Source: Rikenellaceae bacterium
Lineage (GTDB): Bacteria > Bacteroidota > Bacteroidia > Bacteroidales > Rikenellaceae
Assembly: GCA_015060005.1 (NCBI GenBank)
Contig: SUZI01000002.1
Location: 124,001 to 188,000, forward strand
DNA: 64,000 nt
Reading direction: 5' to 3'
Both the position numbers and the translations under genes were made by a program. Within the stretch, counting starts at the first letter, position 1. Each line of letters starts with the position of its first letter. The notes below the pieces were generated by a model. That model saw only the letters and a list, made by a program, of their open reading frames with translations. It was not told the DNA's origin and did not search any database. This document shows, piece by piece, positions 43,072-52,100 of this stretch.

Positions 43072-43294
43072 CGAGCTTTGCAAGCCTTGAACTCCCACTT
43101 TAAGCAGAAGACTTTAGTATCCCTTAGTATCCCTTAATATCCCTTAATATCCCTTAGTATCCCTTAATATCCTTTAGTATCCTTTAATCCCCCTAACTTA
43201 ACTTTGGCAAAGCTGACGCTTTCCCTTGTCTGCTTCCGCTCGGCATAGCTCAAGCGAGCTTGACTCTGCCCTCGCTTACTCGCAGCCGTGAATT
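43072..43294. repeat. TATCCCTTAG-type 10-bp array and unexplained GC-rich tract
   Basis: 43111-43200 holds about nine imperfect copies of a ten-base unit close to TATCCCTTAG/TATCCCTTAA. 43201-43294 is sequence with several overlapping short inverted repeats (for example AGCTCAAGCGAGCTTGA) and no gene. Confidence 0.65.
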
Positions 43295-43313
43295 GCGAAA
43301 CTACAAGTTTCGC
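43295..43313 (-). other. Perfect hairpin overlapping the gadC stop codon
   Basis: GCGAAACT at 43295-43302 pairs with AGTTTCGC at 43306-43313 around three bases. No T run follows, so it is not a standard terminator; it could affect message stability or stop-codon readthrough. Confidence 0.55.
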
Positions 43314-44773
43314 TTCTCCCACGTAAACGGTGCAAACTCCGCCTTAGGGTCTCGCCACGATGGGCGACGCATCGCATATATTATATAAGGTATCACAACC
43401 ATTACGATACAGCCTATGATAAGCACCGAGTACCATACGCGACTGCTTCCCGTAGCTATCTGACTTGGCGGTATGAAGCTCAGCACGAAAGCCATCAGCG
43501 AGCCCAAGAAACCTACCGAGCCTATCAGCCACATCAGTCCGTTGCCACCCTTGCCCAGACGGAACGGGCGTGCGAGGTTAGGCAACTTGTATCGCAGGCG
43601 TATCGCAGCGGCAAACATCAGCAGATACATTATCAGGTACAATAGTATGGTCAGCTGCGAGAGTATCTGATAGAACGACTGCACCGAGGGCATAACAACG
43701 AACAAGAGCGACAGCAGTGTTACGATAGCTCCCTGCACCAACAGGATGTTGCGTTGCACACCCCGACGGTTTGTGCGTTGGAAGAATGGCGGCAGATAGC
43801 CCGCCTTACCTACGGTGAAGATACCCTTCGAGGGTCCTGCCACCCACGTCAGCACACCCGCTAACACGCCGAAGGTCAACGCAATAGCTATCACGGGCGA
43901 CGCCCAATGCAGGTGGAAGTGCGTGAAGTAGTTGTCAAAGCCAATCAGCAGCGACTGCGTGAGCGAAATATCCTTTGCGGGGATTATGAAGCCTAAAGCA
44001 AACGTGCCGAGGATAAATATCGCAACGGTTATGAGCGAGCCTATCAGGATAGCCTTCGGATAGTTTCGCGACGGGTTTTTCACATCCATCACGTGCACAC
44101 CCATCATCTCCATACCGGCATAGAAGAGGAAGATACTACTCGCCAAGACCAGATTGTCCAACTTCGTCAAGTCGGGGAAGAATCCCTGCTTCATATCCAT
44201 CTGATTCTCGCCGCCTGTCGAGATGTAGGCTATACCCAGCACGATAAGTATCGCTGCGGGTATTATCGTACCTATCATACCGCCCCACTTGCTTATCTTA
44301 CCTACCCAGCTCAAGCCTCGCATAGCTATCCACGTCGCTATCCAATATATGGCGAGCACTATGATGAGCGTGAAGAGCTTGTTCGAGGCGAGCGACGCAT
44401 CTGTCGCGGAGTCCATACCAATGAATGCGATAGATACCGCACCGAACGTCAGCACCGTAGGATACCATATCGTCGACTCTATCCATTGCAGCCATATCGC
44501 CAGAAAACCTGTCCTCGCACCAAAAGCCTCGCCCACCCAGCGAAATACTCCTCCCTGCTTGTCGGAGAACATCGCTGCGAGCTCGGCAGCCACCATAGCT
44601 GTCGGTATGAGGAAAACAATGGCGGCAAAGAGGTAGTAGAACGCCGACGATAGCCCATATACCGCCTCCGAGGTCAATCCTCGGAGGCTCACCACCGCCG
44701 TTACGTTCATTATGGCGAGTGTCATCACGCTGAGCTTGAAGCCCATCGAGATATTTTTCCTGTTCTGTTCCAT
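43301..44773 (-). CDS. gadC: Glutamate:GABA antiporter
   Basis: An inner-membrane APC-superfamily transporter of 490 residues with about 12 helices, opening with SMGFKLSVMTLAIMNVTAVVSLRG and containing the family helix VVFLIPTAMVAAELAAMFSDKQGGVFRWVGEAFG. The pairing with gadB, 13 bases upstream, supports exchange of external glutamate for internal GABA, consuming a proton per cycle. The C-terminal plug seen in E. coli GadC is short here. The stop codon lies in the loop of an eight-pair hairpin (43295-43313). Confidence 0.93.
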   Translation of the reverse strand: MEQNRKNISMGFKLSVMTLAIMNVTAVVSLRGLTSEAVYGLSSAFYYLFAAIVFLIPTAMVAAELAAMFSDKQGGVFRWVGEAFGARTGFLAIWLQWIESTIWYPTVLTFGAVSIAFIGMDSATDASLASNKLFTLIIVLAIYWIATWIAMRGLSWVGKISKWGGMIGTIIPAAILIVLGIAYISTGGENQMDMKQGFFPDLTKLDNLVLASSIFLFYAGMEMMGVHVMDVKNPSRNYPKAILIGSLITVAIFILGTFALGFIIPAKDISLTQSLLIGFDNYFTHFHLHWASPVIAIALTFGVLAGVLTWVAGPSKGIFTVGKAGYLPPFFQRTNRRGVQRNILLVQGAIVTLLSLLFVVMPSVQSFYQILSQLTILLYLIMYLLMFAAAIRLRYKLPNLARPFRLGKGGNGLMWLIGSVGFLGSLMAFVLSFIPPSQIATGSSRVWYSVLIIGCIVMVVIPYIIYAMRRPSWRDPKAEFAPFTWEKRNL

Positions 44774-44786
44774 CGTACATCAGCTT

Positions 44787-46199
44787 TTAGTGTGTGTATA
44801 CTTTGCCTTTGTGTGGCTCTCGACGCTCGCACTTTAGTCGCGAAGGTGTCGGATACTCCAACTGCTCCAGCTCGGCAACGGCGGCAGCCATATCCTTCAG
44901 TAGCATATCCGCCACGTCGCGTGAGGTGTCGCGACGGACCACTATTCGCATCACCACCATCTGCTCTATGTTCTTCGGCATTGTGTACGCCGGCACCATC
45001 CATCCGCTCTGCTTGAGCTTGTCTTGTAGGTCGAATAGTGTCCATTTAGCCTTTGCTGCATACTCTGCCTTGAGCGACCAGATGAAGAGTGGGTTGTCTA
45101 GCTCCTTGGCGTAACACTCAAACTGCGGCATCTTGGCTATCTCCGAGTGGCAGTAACGTGCCACCTCCATCGTCTGCTGCTGTATGCGTGTGTAGCCCTC
45201 CATACCGAGGTGGATGAAGTTGTAGTATTGAGCTAAGATTTGTGCCGCAGGGCGTGAGAAGTTTAATCCCACCTGTGTTATGTTGGCTCCCAAGTAGTTG
45301 ACGCTGAACGCCATCTCGCGAGGCATATACTTTTTGTCCTTCCATACTACCCATCCCAAACCTGGGTATACCAAGCCATATTTGTGTCCCGATGTCGATA
45401 TCGAGAGCACCCATTTGAGTCGAAAATCCCACTTATGCTCGGGCTTGAGGAAGGGCAGGATGAAGCCTCCCGAGGCGGCATCTACGTGGATAGGTATCTC
45501 ATAGCCCGTCTTGGCGTTATACGCTTCGAGTGCGGCGTCGAGAGCCTCCACATCATCGTTCATTCCGGTCCACGTAACACCCTGGATAGGCACTACGCAG
45601 ATGGTGTTCTCGTCGCACATAGCGATAGCCTGCTCCACATCGAGCGTTGGGTGCTCCGCTGTCAGAGGCACTGTGCGAAGCTCTATCTGCCAGAGCTGGC
45701 AAAACTTCTCCCACACCACTTGATAGCCGCTGCTTATGATGAGGTTAGGCTTGTCGTAGGGCTTGCCTTGTGCCTTGCGACGTTCACGCCAGCGGAGCCA
45801 CGCCGCCACGCCTCCCAACATACACGCCTCCGAGGAGCCTATGCCGACAGCTCCCGCCTTCCACTCTGCCTTCTCGGGCGAGTTCCACAGGTTGGCAATC
45901 ATATTAAGACACCTGCCGCATATCACCGCCACACGCGGATACTCCGTCTCGTCGATGTAGTTTATAGCCACCGCCTCGTTCACCAGGCGTGTAGCATATT
46001 CGTCCATATATGTCGTGACGAATGTCGCCAAGTTCAATCGTGGCTGTGTCTGTGGCATCATCTCGTCGCGTATGAGGCGGTAGGCAGCCTTCGCCGAGGT
46101 GTGATGTTCTGGTATTCGCTCTGTGGGAGCTGGCTGCGTCGCTGTCGAGCAGCATTTAGGAGCCTTACAACACTCCTTTTTCTCTGTTGACTGTTCCAT
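44787..46199 (-). CDS. gadB: Glutamate decarboxylase
   Basis: A PLP enzyme that converts glutamate to GABA and CO2, consuming a proton; with GadC it forms the acid-resistance and GABA-producing system of gut bacteria. The 470-residue protein has the group II decarboxylase motifs: VDAASGGFILPF, PLP-binding Lys in STSGHKYGLVYPGLGW, and IGSSEACMLGGVAAWLRW. The N-terminal 25 residues are unusual, with CCKAPKCC (two Cys pairs) before the conserved HHTSAKAAYRLIRDEM start. A clear promoter was not found in the 90 bases upstream. The C-terminus TH ends like other GadB proteins that close the active site at neutral pH. Confidence 0.95.
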   Translation of the reverse strand: MEQSTEKKECCKAPKCCSTATQPAPTERIPEHHTSAKAAYRLIRDEMMPQTQPRLNLATFVTTYMDEYATRLVNEAVAINYIDETEYPRVAVICGRCLNMIANLWNSPEKAEWKAGAVGIGSSEACMLGGVAAWLRWRERRKAQGKPYDKPNLIISSGYQVVWEKFCQLWQIELRTVPLTAEHPTLDVEQAIAMCDENTICVVPIQGVTWTGMNDDVEALDAALEAYNAKTGYEIPIHVDAASGGFILPFLKPEHKWDFRLKWVLSISTSGHKYGLVYPGLGWVVWKDKKYMPREMAFSVNYLGANITQVGLNFSRPAAQILAQYYNFIHLGMEGYTRIQQQTMEVARYCHSEIAKMPQFECYAKELDNPLFIWSLKAEYAAKAKWTLFDLQDKLKQSGWMVPAYTMPKNIEQMVVMRIVVRRDTSRDVADMLLKDMAAAVAELEQLEYPTPSRLKCERREPHKGKVYTH

Positions 46200-46267
46200 A
46201 ATCTATAATTTTTTAGAGATTTACGCCCCTAAAAATCCATAAACTATGCCATTCTGCCACCCACCTC

Positions 46268-46300
46268 TTTTGCACCATTCTTTTTTTCTTCTTATCTTTG
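46268..46300 (+). promoter_or_regulatory. Promoter of the second YD-repeat lipoprotein
   Basis: TTTTG at 46268-46272, 20 bases, TATCTTTG at 46293-46300. The ATG at 46340 follows after 39 bases. Confidence 0.65.
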
Positions 46301-46339
46301 GTGGTGCATTGCGTGGTCGGTGCTTATGTGGAGTGTGAT

Positions 46340-47293
46340 ATGAGACTTTTTCTTCTTGCGATAGTTGCCTTTTGTGTTGTGGGTTGCGGTGAGCAGTCCG
46401 CTCTGCCTGTGCGTAAGGCTGATGCCCCCGAGCGTAAGGCGTGGGATAACGAGCGACACCCCCTCTATGGCGATGTCGAGAGCCTCACTACGGTGCTCCA
46501 CCACTACGACGTGGACTATATGGGCGAGCGTGTTAGCCTTGTCGACACCATCCAGCAGGCATTCTTCAACGAGCGAGGTGATTTGAGCCGCCGCCTGCTC
46601 GCTGCACGCGAGGAGCGTGCTACGTATGATGCCGAGGGCAGGCTCATGGCTCTGACGACCTACGATGTCGAGGGTGAAGAGCTCTCTCGCCGCGAGTTTA
46701 CCTACGATAGTGAGGGACTTTTGGTTCAGGAACGTACCATCTCTTCGGATGGGACTACGCAGAGCCTACGCAATGTCTATAACGTTGAGCGTCAGCTCAT
46801 TCGTCAGGATGAGATAGATGCCGCAGGGCGTGTCGTTGGAGAGCGTCATAACACCTATGTCAACTCTCGCCTTGTCGAGAGCGAGGGCTACTATTTGGGC
46901 TCTTTTGTGGGTGGCGTGAGCTACCGCTACGACGCGGTTGACAACCTCAGCGAGCAGAGCTTTTTTATGGGCGATGGTACGTCGGGCGGTCGCCGCACCT
47001 ACGTCTACGATGCGGTGGGTAACGTCGTGAGTGAGAGCCTCTTCGAGGGTGGTGCGACAACCCCTACTATGAGCTATGCCTACCGTTACGATGCCTCGGG
47101 CAACCGCATAGAGTGGCACCACCTCTACCCCGATGGGGAGGGTGTTATGCAGCTTCACGAGTTCTATCGCTATTGTTACGATAGCCACCATAATGTCATC
47201 CTCACCGAGTCGTTCTTCTCATTTGAGCCGGGCAACCTGCCCACTGCCGCCACGCCCGACTCCCGCCTCGAGGTCCACATCCGCTACCGATAA
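46340..47293 (+). CDS. YD/RHS-like repeat lipoprotein, shorter paralogue
   Basis: Start ATG 46340 begins a lipoprotein signal (MRLFLLAIVAFCVVGC, lipobox VVGC); the frame's earlier start has no signal and overlaps the promoter. After KAWDNERHPLYGDVESLTT come about eight YD-type repeats such as TYDAEGRLMALTTYDVEGEE and YRYDASGNRIEWHHLYPDGEG. Both the WDNE...PLYGDV opening and the repeats match the 472-residue protein at 32039-33457, so the two are paralogues of different repeat number. It is monocistronic here. Function unknown. Confidence 0.8.
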   Translation: MRLFLLAIVAFCVVGCGEQSALPVRKADAPERKAWDNERHPLYGDVESLTTVLHHYDVDYMGERVSLVDTIQQAFFNERGDLSRRLLAAREERATYDAEGRLMALTTYDVEGEELSRREFTYDSEGLLVQERTISSDGTTQSLRNVYNVERQLIRQDEIDAAGRVVGERHNTYVNSRLVESEGYYLGSFVGGVSYRYDAVDNLSEQSFFMGDGTSGGRRTYVYDAVGNVVSESLFEGGATTPTMSYAYRYDASGNRIEWHHLYPDGEGVMQLHEFYRYCYDSHHNVILTESFFSFEPGNLPTAATPDSRLEVHIRYR

Positions 47294-47342
47294 TGTCAAA
47301 TTTAGGCTGAAAATTCTTGGTTGTTCTTCAGTTTTTCTCTCC

Positions 47343-47555
47343 TTAAATTATTTCGCTGAGTTTTACGTTCAGGGCGTTGCAAATTATACAGAGAGTCTTT
47401 ATTGTCATATTGGTTTTACCAGCTTCCAATCGACTTAAATTTGAACGCTCAATCTCACATCTGTAGGCTAATTCCTGCACTGTCAAGCCTTTTGATTTAC
47501 GTATAGACTTGATATTTTTGGCGATTTTGCCAATTTCTTCCTCATATTTTATCAT
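47343..47555 (-). CDS. Small XRE-family HTH regulator
   Basis: The 70-residue protein is a single HTH_3 domain (IGKIAKNIKSIRKSKGLTVQ, LAYRCEIERSNLSRLEAGKT, CNALNVKLSEII). Such minimal regulators bind palindromes and often repress their own and a neighbouring promoter. It lies divergent from the ompA/stalk locus, whose promoter region carries the 16-bp palindrome GTATCATATATGATAC. The region is AT-rich. No toxin or methylase partner is seen. Confidence 0.88.
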   Translation of the reverse strand: MIKYEEEIGKIAKNIKSIRKSKGLTVQELAYRCEIERSNLSRLEAGKTNMTIKTLCIICNALNVKLSEII

Positions 47556-47581
47556 AAAACCTAAAAAAAATTAGAATTTAA

Positions 47582-47612
47582 TTGCAAATACAAAGTTTAG
47601 TTAATATATTTG
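47582..47612 (+). promoter_or_regulatory. Distal promoter facing the ompA gene
   Basis: TTG at 47582-47584, 20 bases, TATATTTG at 47605-47612. The message would have a leader of about 230 bases before ompA unless the closer -7 boxes are used. Confidence 0.6.
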
Positions 47613-47620
47613 CACGACGC

Positions 47621-47636
47621 GTATCATATATGATAC
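47621..47636. promoter_or_regulatory. Perfect 16-bp palindrome, candidate operator
   Basis: GTATCATATATGATAC reads the same on both strands and starts nine bases after the -7 box, that is, at the transcription start. A related half, TATATATGATAA, is at 47692-47703 over a second -7 box. Confidence 0.6.
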
Positions 47637-47691
47637 CAAATCAAGAGGGTTTGGTCTCTTCGGATAGGTGGAGTATCGGGTTGCGTTGTAG

Positions 47692-47800
47692 TATATATGA
47701 TAATTTTGACAGTGTATTGACTCCTAAAAAAGGTTGCTATCAAATAGCAATCCCGTTGTCTGGTTCGCTGCATATATAAATATATATAGGTATAATTTTG
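47692..47800 (+). promoter_or_regulatory. Second operator-like half-site and two proximal -7 boxes
   Basis: TATATATGATAA at 47692-47703 overlaps TAATTTTG at 47701-47708. Another TAATTTTG is at 47793-47800. The latter would give a leader of about 45 bases for ompA. A small hairpin TTGCTAT-CAA-ATAGCAA is at about 47734-47751. The stretch 47556-47849 holds no gene that I support. Confidence 0.4.
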
Positions 47801-47849
47801 AGAGAAACCGTTATTCGTTGAGAATAGTATTTTTAACAATATTTTGAGT

Positions 47850-49061
47850 ATGAATATCAAGAAACTAACCCTTTCTGTTGTTGCAGCTTTGGCTTTTGTA
47901 GGCGTAGTAAGTGCACAGCAGAGCAAGACGGATGAGAGTGTTGAATTCCGTCCTCATTGGAATTTGCAGTTGCAAGGTGGTATTGCCAGCACTATTGGTG
48001 AGTCTTCATCTTTTGGCGATATGATTTCTCCTGCAATTTTTGTAAATGCTGGTTATAAGTTCCACCACGCGTGGGGTCTTCGTCTGGGACTCGGCGGCTG
48101 GCAGGGTCGGGGTGTTGTGGTATCACCCGAGATGGACTATTCGTTCAAGTTTATTCAGGGTAATGCCGATATTACTCTCGACTTGACAAGTCTTATTGGT
48201 GGTTTCAACCATCGTCGTGTTTGCAGTGTCTATGCTTTTGCCGGTTTGGGTGTGTTGCACGGCTTCGACAATGATGAGGCAACAGCTATAAATGCTAAAT
48301 TGCCAGCATCGCCCAACCATTTAGAGTATTTGTGGGATAGCAAGACCTTCGTTGCCGGTCGTTTTGGTGCGGGCGTAGATTTCCGTGCCAGCGAGCGTGT
48401 ATCTATCGGCTTGGAGGCAAATGCTAATATTCTTTCGGACCATTTCAACTCAAAGAAGGCTGGTAACTGCGATTGGCAGATTAATATGCTTGCCGGCGTA
48501 ACAGTTCGTTTGGGTAAGAACCATCAGCCAAGTGCAGCTTATCAGGCAAAGGTCGACGAGGCTTTGGCTATTGCTGAGGCTGAGAAGGCAGCAAGAATAG
48601 CAGCTGAGAAGCGTGCTGCTGAGGAGAAGGCAGCTGCCGAGGCTAAGGCTGCAGCAGAGAAAGCAGCCGCTGAGAAGGCTGAGGCTGAGCGTTTGGCAGC
48701 CGAGAAGGCAGCAGCAGAGCAGCGTCACGCAGCGTTGGCTGAGGAGCACTCTGATAATATCTTCTTCCGTATTGGCTCGGCTCATATTCGCCAGAGTGAG
48801 GCAGAGAAGATTGATGCTTTGGTTGAGTGGATGCTCTCTAACGACGAGTTCCGTGTATCTATCGTAGGATATGCCGATAAGGAGACAGGTAGTGCCGCTA
48901 CAAACGCTAAACTTTCGGAGCGTCGTGCTCAGAATGTGAAGGCTGCGTTGCTCAAGGCAGGTATCGCCGAGGAGCGTATCGATATCGCACATAAGGGCGA
49001 CACTGTTCAGCCTTTCGAGGAGCCATCGAAGAACCGTGTTGTAATCTGTACTTTGGAGTAG
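47850..49061 (+). CDS. OmpA-family outer-membrane protein with Ala/Glu-rich linker
   Basis: Start ATG 47850 (an in-frame TTG at 47844 is not needed). The 403-residue protein has a signal peptide (KKLTLSVVAALAFVGVVSA), an N-terminal eight-strand-type beta barrel to about residue 220, a helical linker of about 60 residues rich in Ala, Glu and Lys (AEKAAARI, AAEEKAAAEAK type), and a C-terminal OmpA domain (IFFRIGSAHIRQSEAEKIDAL, then SERRAQNVKAALLKAGIAEERI) that binds peptidoglycan. It is 62 bases upstream of the 1382-residue lipoprotein gene, and both use highly biased GCT/GAG codons, so they are probably one abundant surface system. Confidence 0.92.
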   Translation: MNIKKLTLSVVAALAFVGVVSAQQSKTDESVEFRPHWNLQLQGGIASTIGESSSFGDMISPAIFVNAGYKFHHAWGLRLGLGGWQGRGVVVSPEMDYSFKFIQGNADITLDLTSLIGGFNHRRVCSVYAFAGLGVLHGFDNDEATAINAKLPASPNHLEYLWDSKTFVAGRFGAGVDFRASERVSIGLEANANILSDHFNSKKAGNCDWQINMLAGVTVRLGKNHQPSAAYQAKVDEALAIAEAEKAARIAAEKRAAEEKAAAEAKAAAEKAAAEKAEAERLAAEKAAAEQRHAALAEEHSDNIFFRIGSAHIRQSEAEKIDALVEWMLSNDEFRVSIVGYADKETGSAATNAKLSERRAQNVKAALLKAGIAEERIDIAHKGDTVQPFEEPSKNRVVICTLE

Positions 49062-49123
49062 AAACACCGTAAAATCCAAGATATATAAGAAGTTTTTTAA
49101 CCAAATTTTTATTTTTTAATCTT

Positions 49124-52100
49124 ATGAAGTATTTTTCTAAATTGCTGAGTATGTTCCTGTTGGGAGCAATGCTCTTGCCTGTAGGATGTACCGATTACGA
49201 TGAAGACATTCAGGCTGTGAATGATCGTATCGACGACCTTCTTTCAGGTGAAATCGAGCCTTTGAAGGCGGATTTGGCAGCTGCTGTTGCCAGCCTCGAA
49301 GCCGCTATTGACGAGGCTGAGGCTACTATCACTGAGAAGCACAACAAAGACATCGAGGCTTTGCGTGCTGCTGACGCAGAGTTGGATGGTAAGATTGCTG
49401 CTGCAAACACTGCTATCGCTAATTTGGCTGCTGCTTTGGAGGCTGCCGAGGGTGATATCGCATCACTCCAGGGTCAGATGACCGATGCTTTGGCTGCTAT
49501 CGAGGCTGCTGAGGAGGCTATTGCCGCTCTCAATGGCGAGGTAGATGGTTTGAAGGCAAAGGACGCTGAGTTGGCTGCTGAGTTGGCTGAGTTGACAGGT
49601 GTTATTAGCCAGTTGCGTACCGAGTTGGTAGAGATGATCGAGGCTAATAAGGCTGCTATCGAGGAGAACGCTGGTAACATCGCTGAGAACGCTGGCAACA
49701 TCGCTGAGAATGCTGGCAACATCGCTGAGAACGCTGGTAACATCGCTGAGAACGCTGCTGCTATCGAGGCTTTGGAGCAGAATTTGGCTGACCACATTGC
49801 TGCTTTCACCGAGTATCAGACAGCTGTTGACACTAAGATTGCTGCTTTGGAGGCACGCGTAGCTGCTGCTGAGGCTGCTATCAAGAAGCTCGAGGAGGAG
49901 ACTATTCCTGCTATGAAGGCTCAGATTGAGACCAACAAGGCTTTGAGCGAGAAGAACGCTGCTGACATTGCAAAGCACGCTGAGGAGTTCGCTGCATACC
50001 AGGCTGCTGTTCAGGCTACATTCGATGAGTTGGTAGCTGCTGACGAGGCTTTGAACACTTTGATTGCTACACTCCGTACAGATTTTGAGGCTCTCAAGGG
50101 CGACTATGAGACCTTCAAGTCGGAGTTCGACGAGTACAAGAAGGCTATCGAGGGTGAGTTGGCAAAGGCATTCGAGGCTATCGCTGCTAATGCAACTGAG
50201 ATTGCTGCTGTAAAGGCTGACTTGGAGGCAACAAAGATTGATTTGCAGGCAAAGATTGACGCTACAAATGCAAACTTGTCAAACCTCGCTGCACAGCTTG
50301 AGGGTGTTGAGGCTTACATTATGCACCAGATGAAGGAGGGCTTCGACGCTGTATACGCCAAGTTGGCAGAGGATTACAAGAACCTCAATAGCCAGATTGA
50401 CGCTGTTAACAGCGATTTGCAGAACTTCAAGTCTCAGATTGAGAAGGCTCTTGCTCTTGCTGTACAGGACTTGCAGACTTTGATTATCAATGGTGATGCT
50501 GCTGTTATGCAGACAGTAAACCAGTTGGCTTTTGACCTCCGTGCCGAGAGCGAGAAGGCTATTGCTGAGGCAAAGAAGGCTTTGCAGGATAACATCGACG
50601 CTTTGGATAAGAAGGTAGAGGAGTATAAGGCTGCTGCAGATGAGCTCTTCGCTGATCACCAGGCACAGATCAACGCTTTGCTTGGTCGTGTTCAGAGCTT
50701 GGTATTTGTTCCTGAGTACACCGATGGTATGGCTACTATCGATTGGGCTAAGTATGGTAACAGCTTCGTTGAGGGTAAATCTGAGTTGACTTACTCTGTA
50801 TATCCTGCTGAGTGTGCTTCTGCTATGGTTGGTAAGCCAGAGTTGTTCACATTCGATTTGGAGGCACTCAAGACACGTTCTGAGAAAGCTCCTGCTATGA
50901 CTGTTGTAGGTGTTGTTGCTGGCGAGAAGGCTGGTCAGATTGTTGTTGAGGTTGAGGCTCGCAACTTTGGCGAGGAGTTCTATCTTGGTGGTGTTGAGCC
51001 TAAGAACTACGCTGCTTCACTCGTTTTGAAGAACGAGACTGCAAATATCGCTTCTACTTACACTAACCTCGTAGCTTCAAACAAGCCTGCTACTGTTGAG
51101 TTAGCTGTTTACGATGCTGCTGACAATCTGTTGGGTATAGCAGAATCAACTGGTGTGGTAAATTTTGTTACTGTTCCTGATCAAACAATAAGCTACAATA
51201 AGTTGGATGAGAAGAGAATTATGGCTCAGGGTCATTATGTAGCTTACATTGTTGATGGTGAGAAGGTAAGCGAGGATGCTATAGAGTATGCAGTGCCTGC
51301 TTATTCACGCAAAATTGACCAGATTGCTGGCGGTTCTATTATCAGTTCATCTAATCCTGCTTTCTTTGTGCGTGAGATAGTCGCTGATGAGACAACAGGT
51401 GTTGATTTTGTTCACCTTTCACTCAAGGGTATGGAGTTGCCAGATGGTTCTATCACTGGTAATCCTGCTGCAGTTGGTGCACACCACGATGCTTTATATA
51501 TCTACGATGTTAATGGTTTGAATATTGCTGTAGCCGCTCGTTTGAAGGTTACTAAGGAGATCGTTGAGATTAACTTGGGTAAGTTCTCTACATCTTGGAC
51601 TTATGCTGCCGACGCTAAGGTTGATGCTTCGTTGTTCGACGCTGACACAACTAACGACCTTGTTTATGCTCGTACTTTGGATGTTGTTCAGGAGAACGTA
51701 ACTACATCTAACTTGCCACTCGATACTTCTGTACTCGACATCTTGGCTTCTACTCCTGCAACTATCGAGGCACAGATTACAGGTGCTGCTGCAACAGGTG
51801 TAACTCCATCGTTCGCAGTTGTTGGTGGTAAGGCTTCAATGAGTGTTGAGGGCTTTGCTTGGAACAAGACTTACGATGTTGTGGCTACTTACGAGTTGGA
51901 GAATATCACTGTAACTGTCAAGGCTCAGTTCACAACTGTTGACCGTTCACGTGAGGCTGTTGAGATTACTCTGCCAGATGCAGGTATGATTTATGCTAAG
52001 GATCTCGAGTTCTCTAAGGAGAGTGCTCTCGATGTTATCTACAACGAGTTGAATACTGTTCACGAGGGCGAGACACTCTCTCACCTTGGTGTTATCGCTG

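Noticed and set aside
47621..47636. Palindrome as a recombination or dif-like site
   Set aside because: No recombinase gene is near and the site is at a promoter facing an HTH gene; an operator is more likely.
47582..47779. 65-codon + strand frame over the promoter region of ompA
   Set aside because: It overlaps the -33 and -7 boxes and the palindrome, starts with TTG and resembles nothing.
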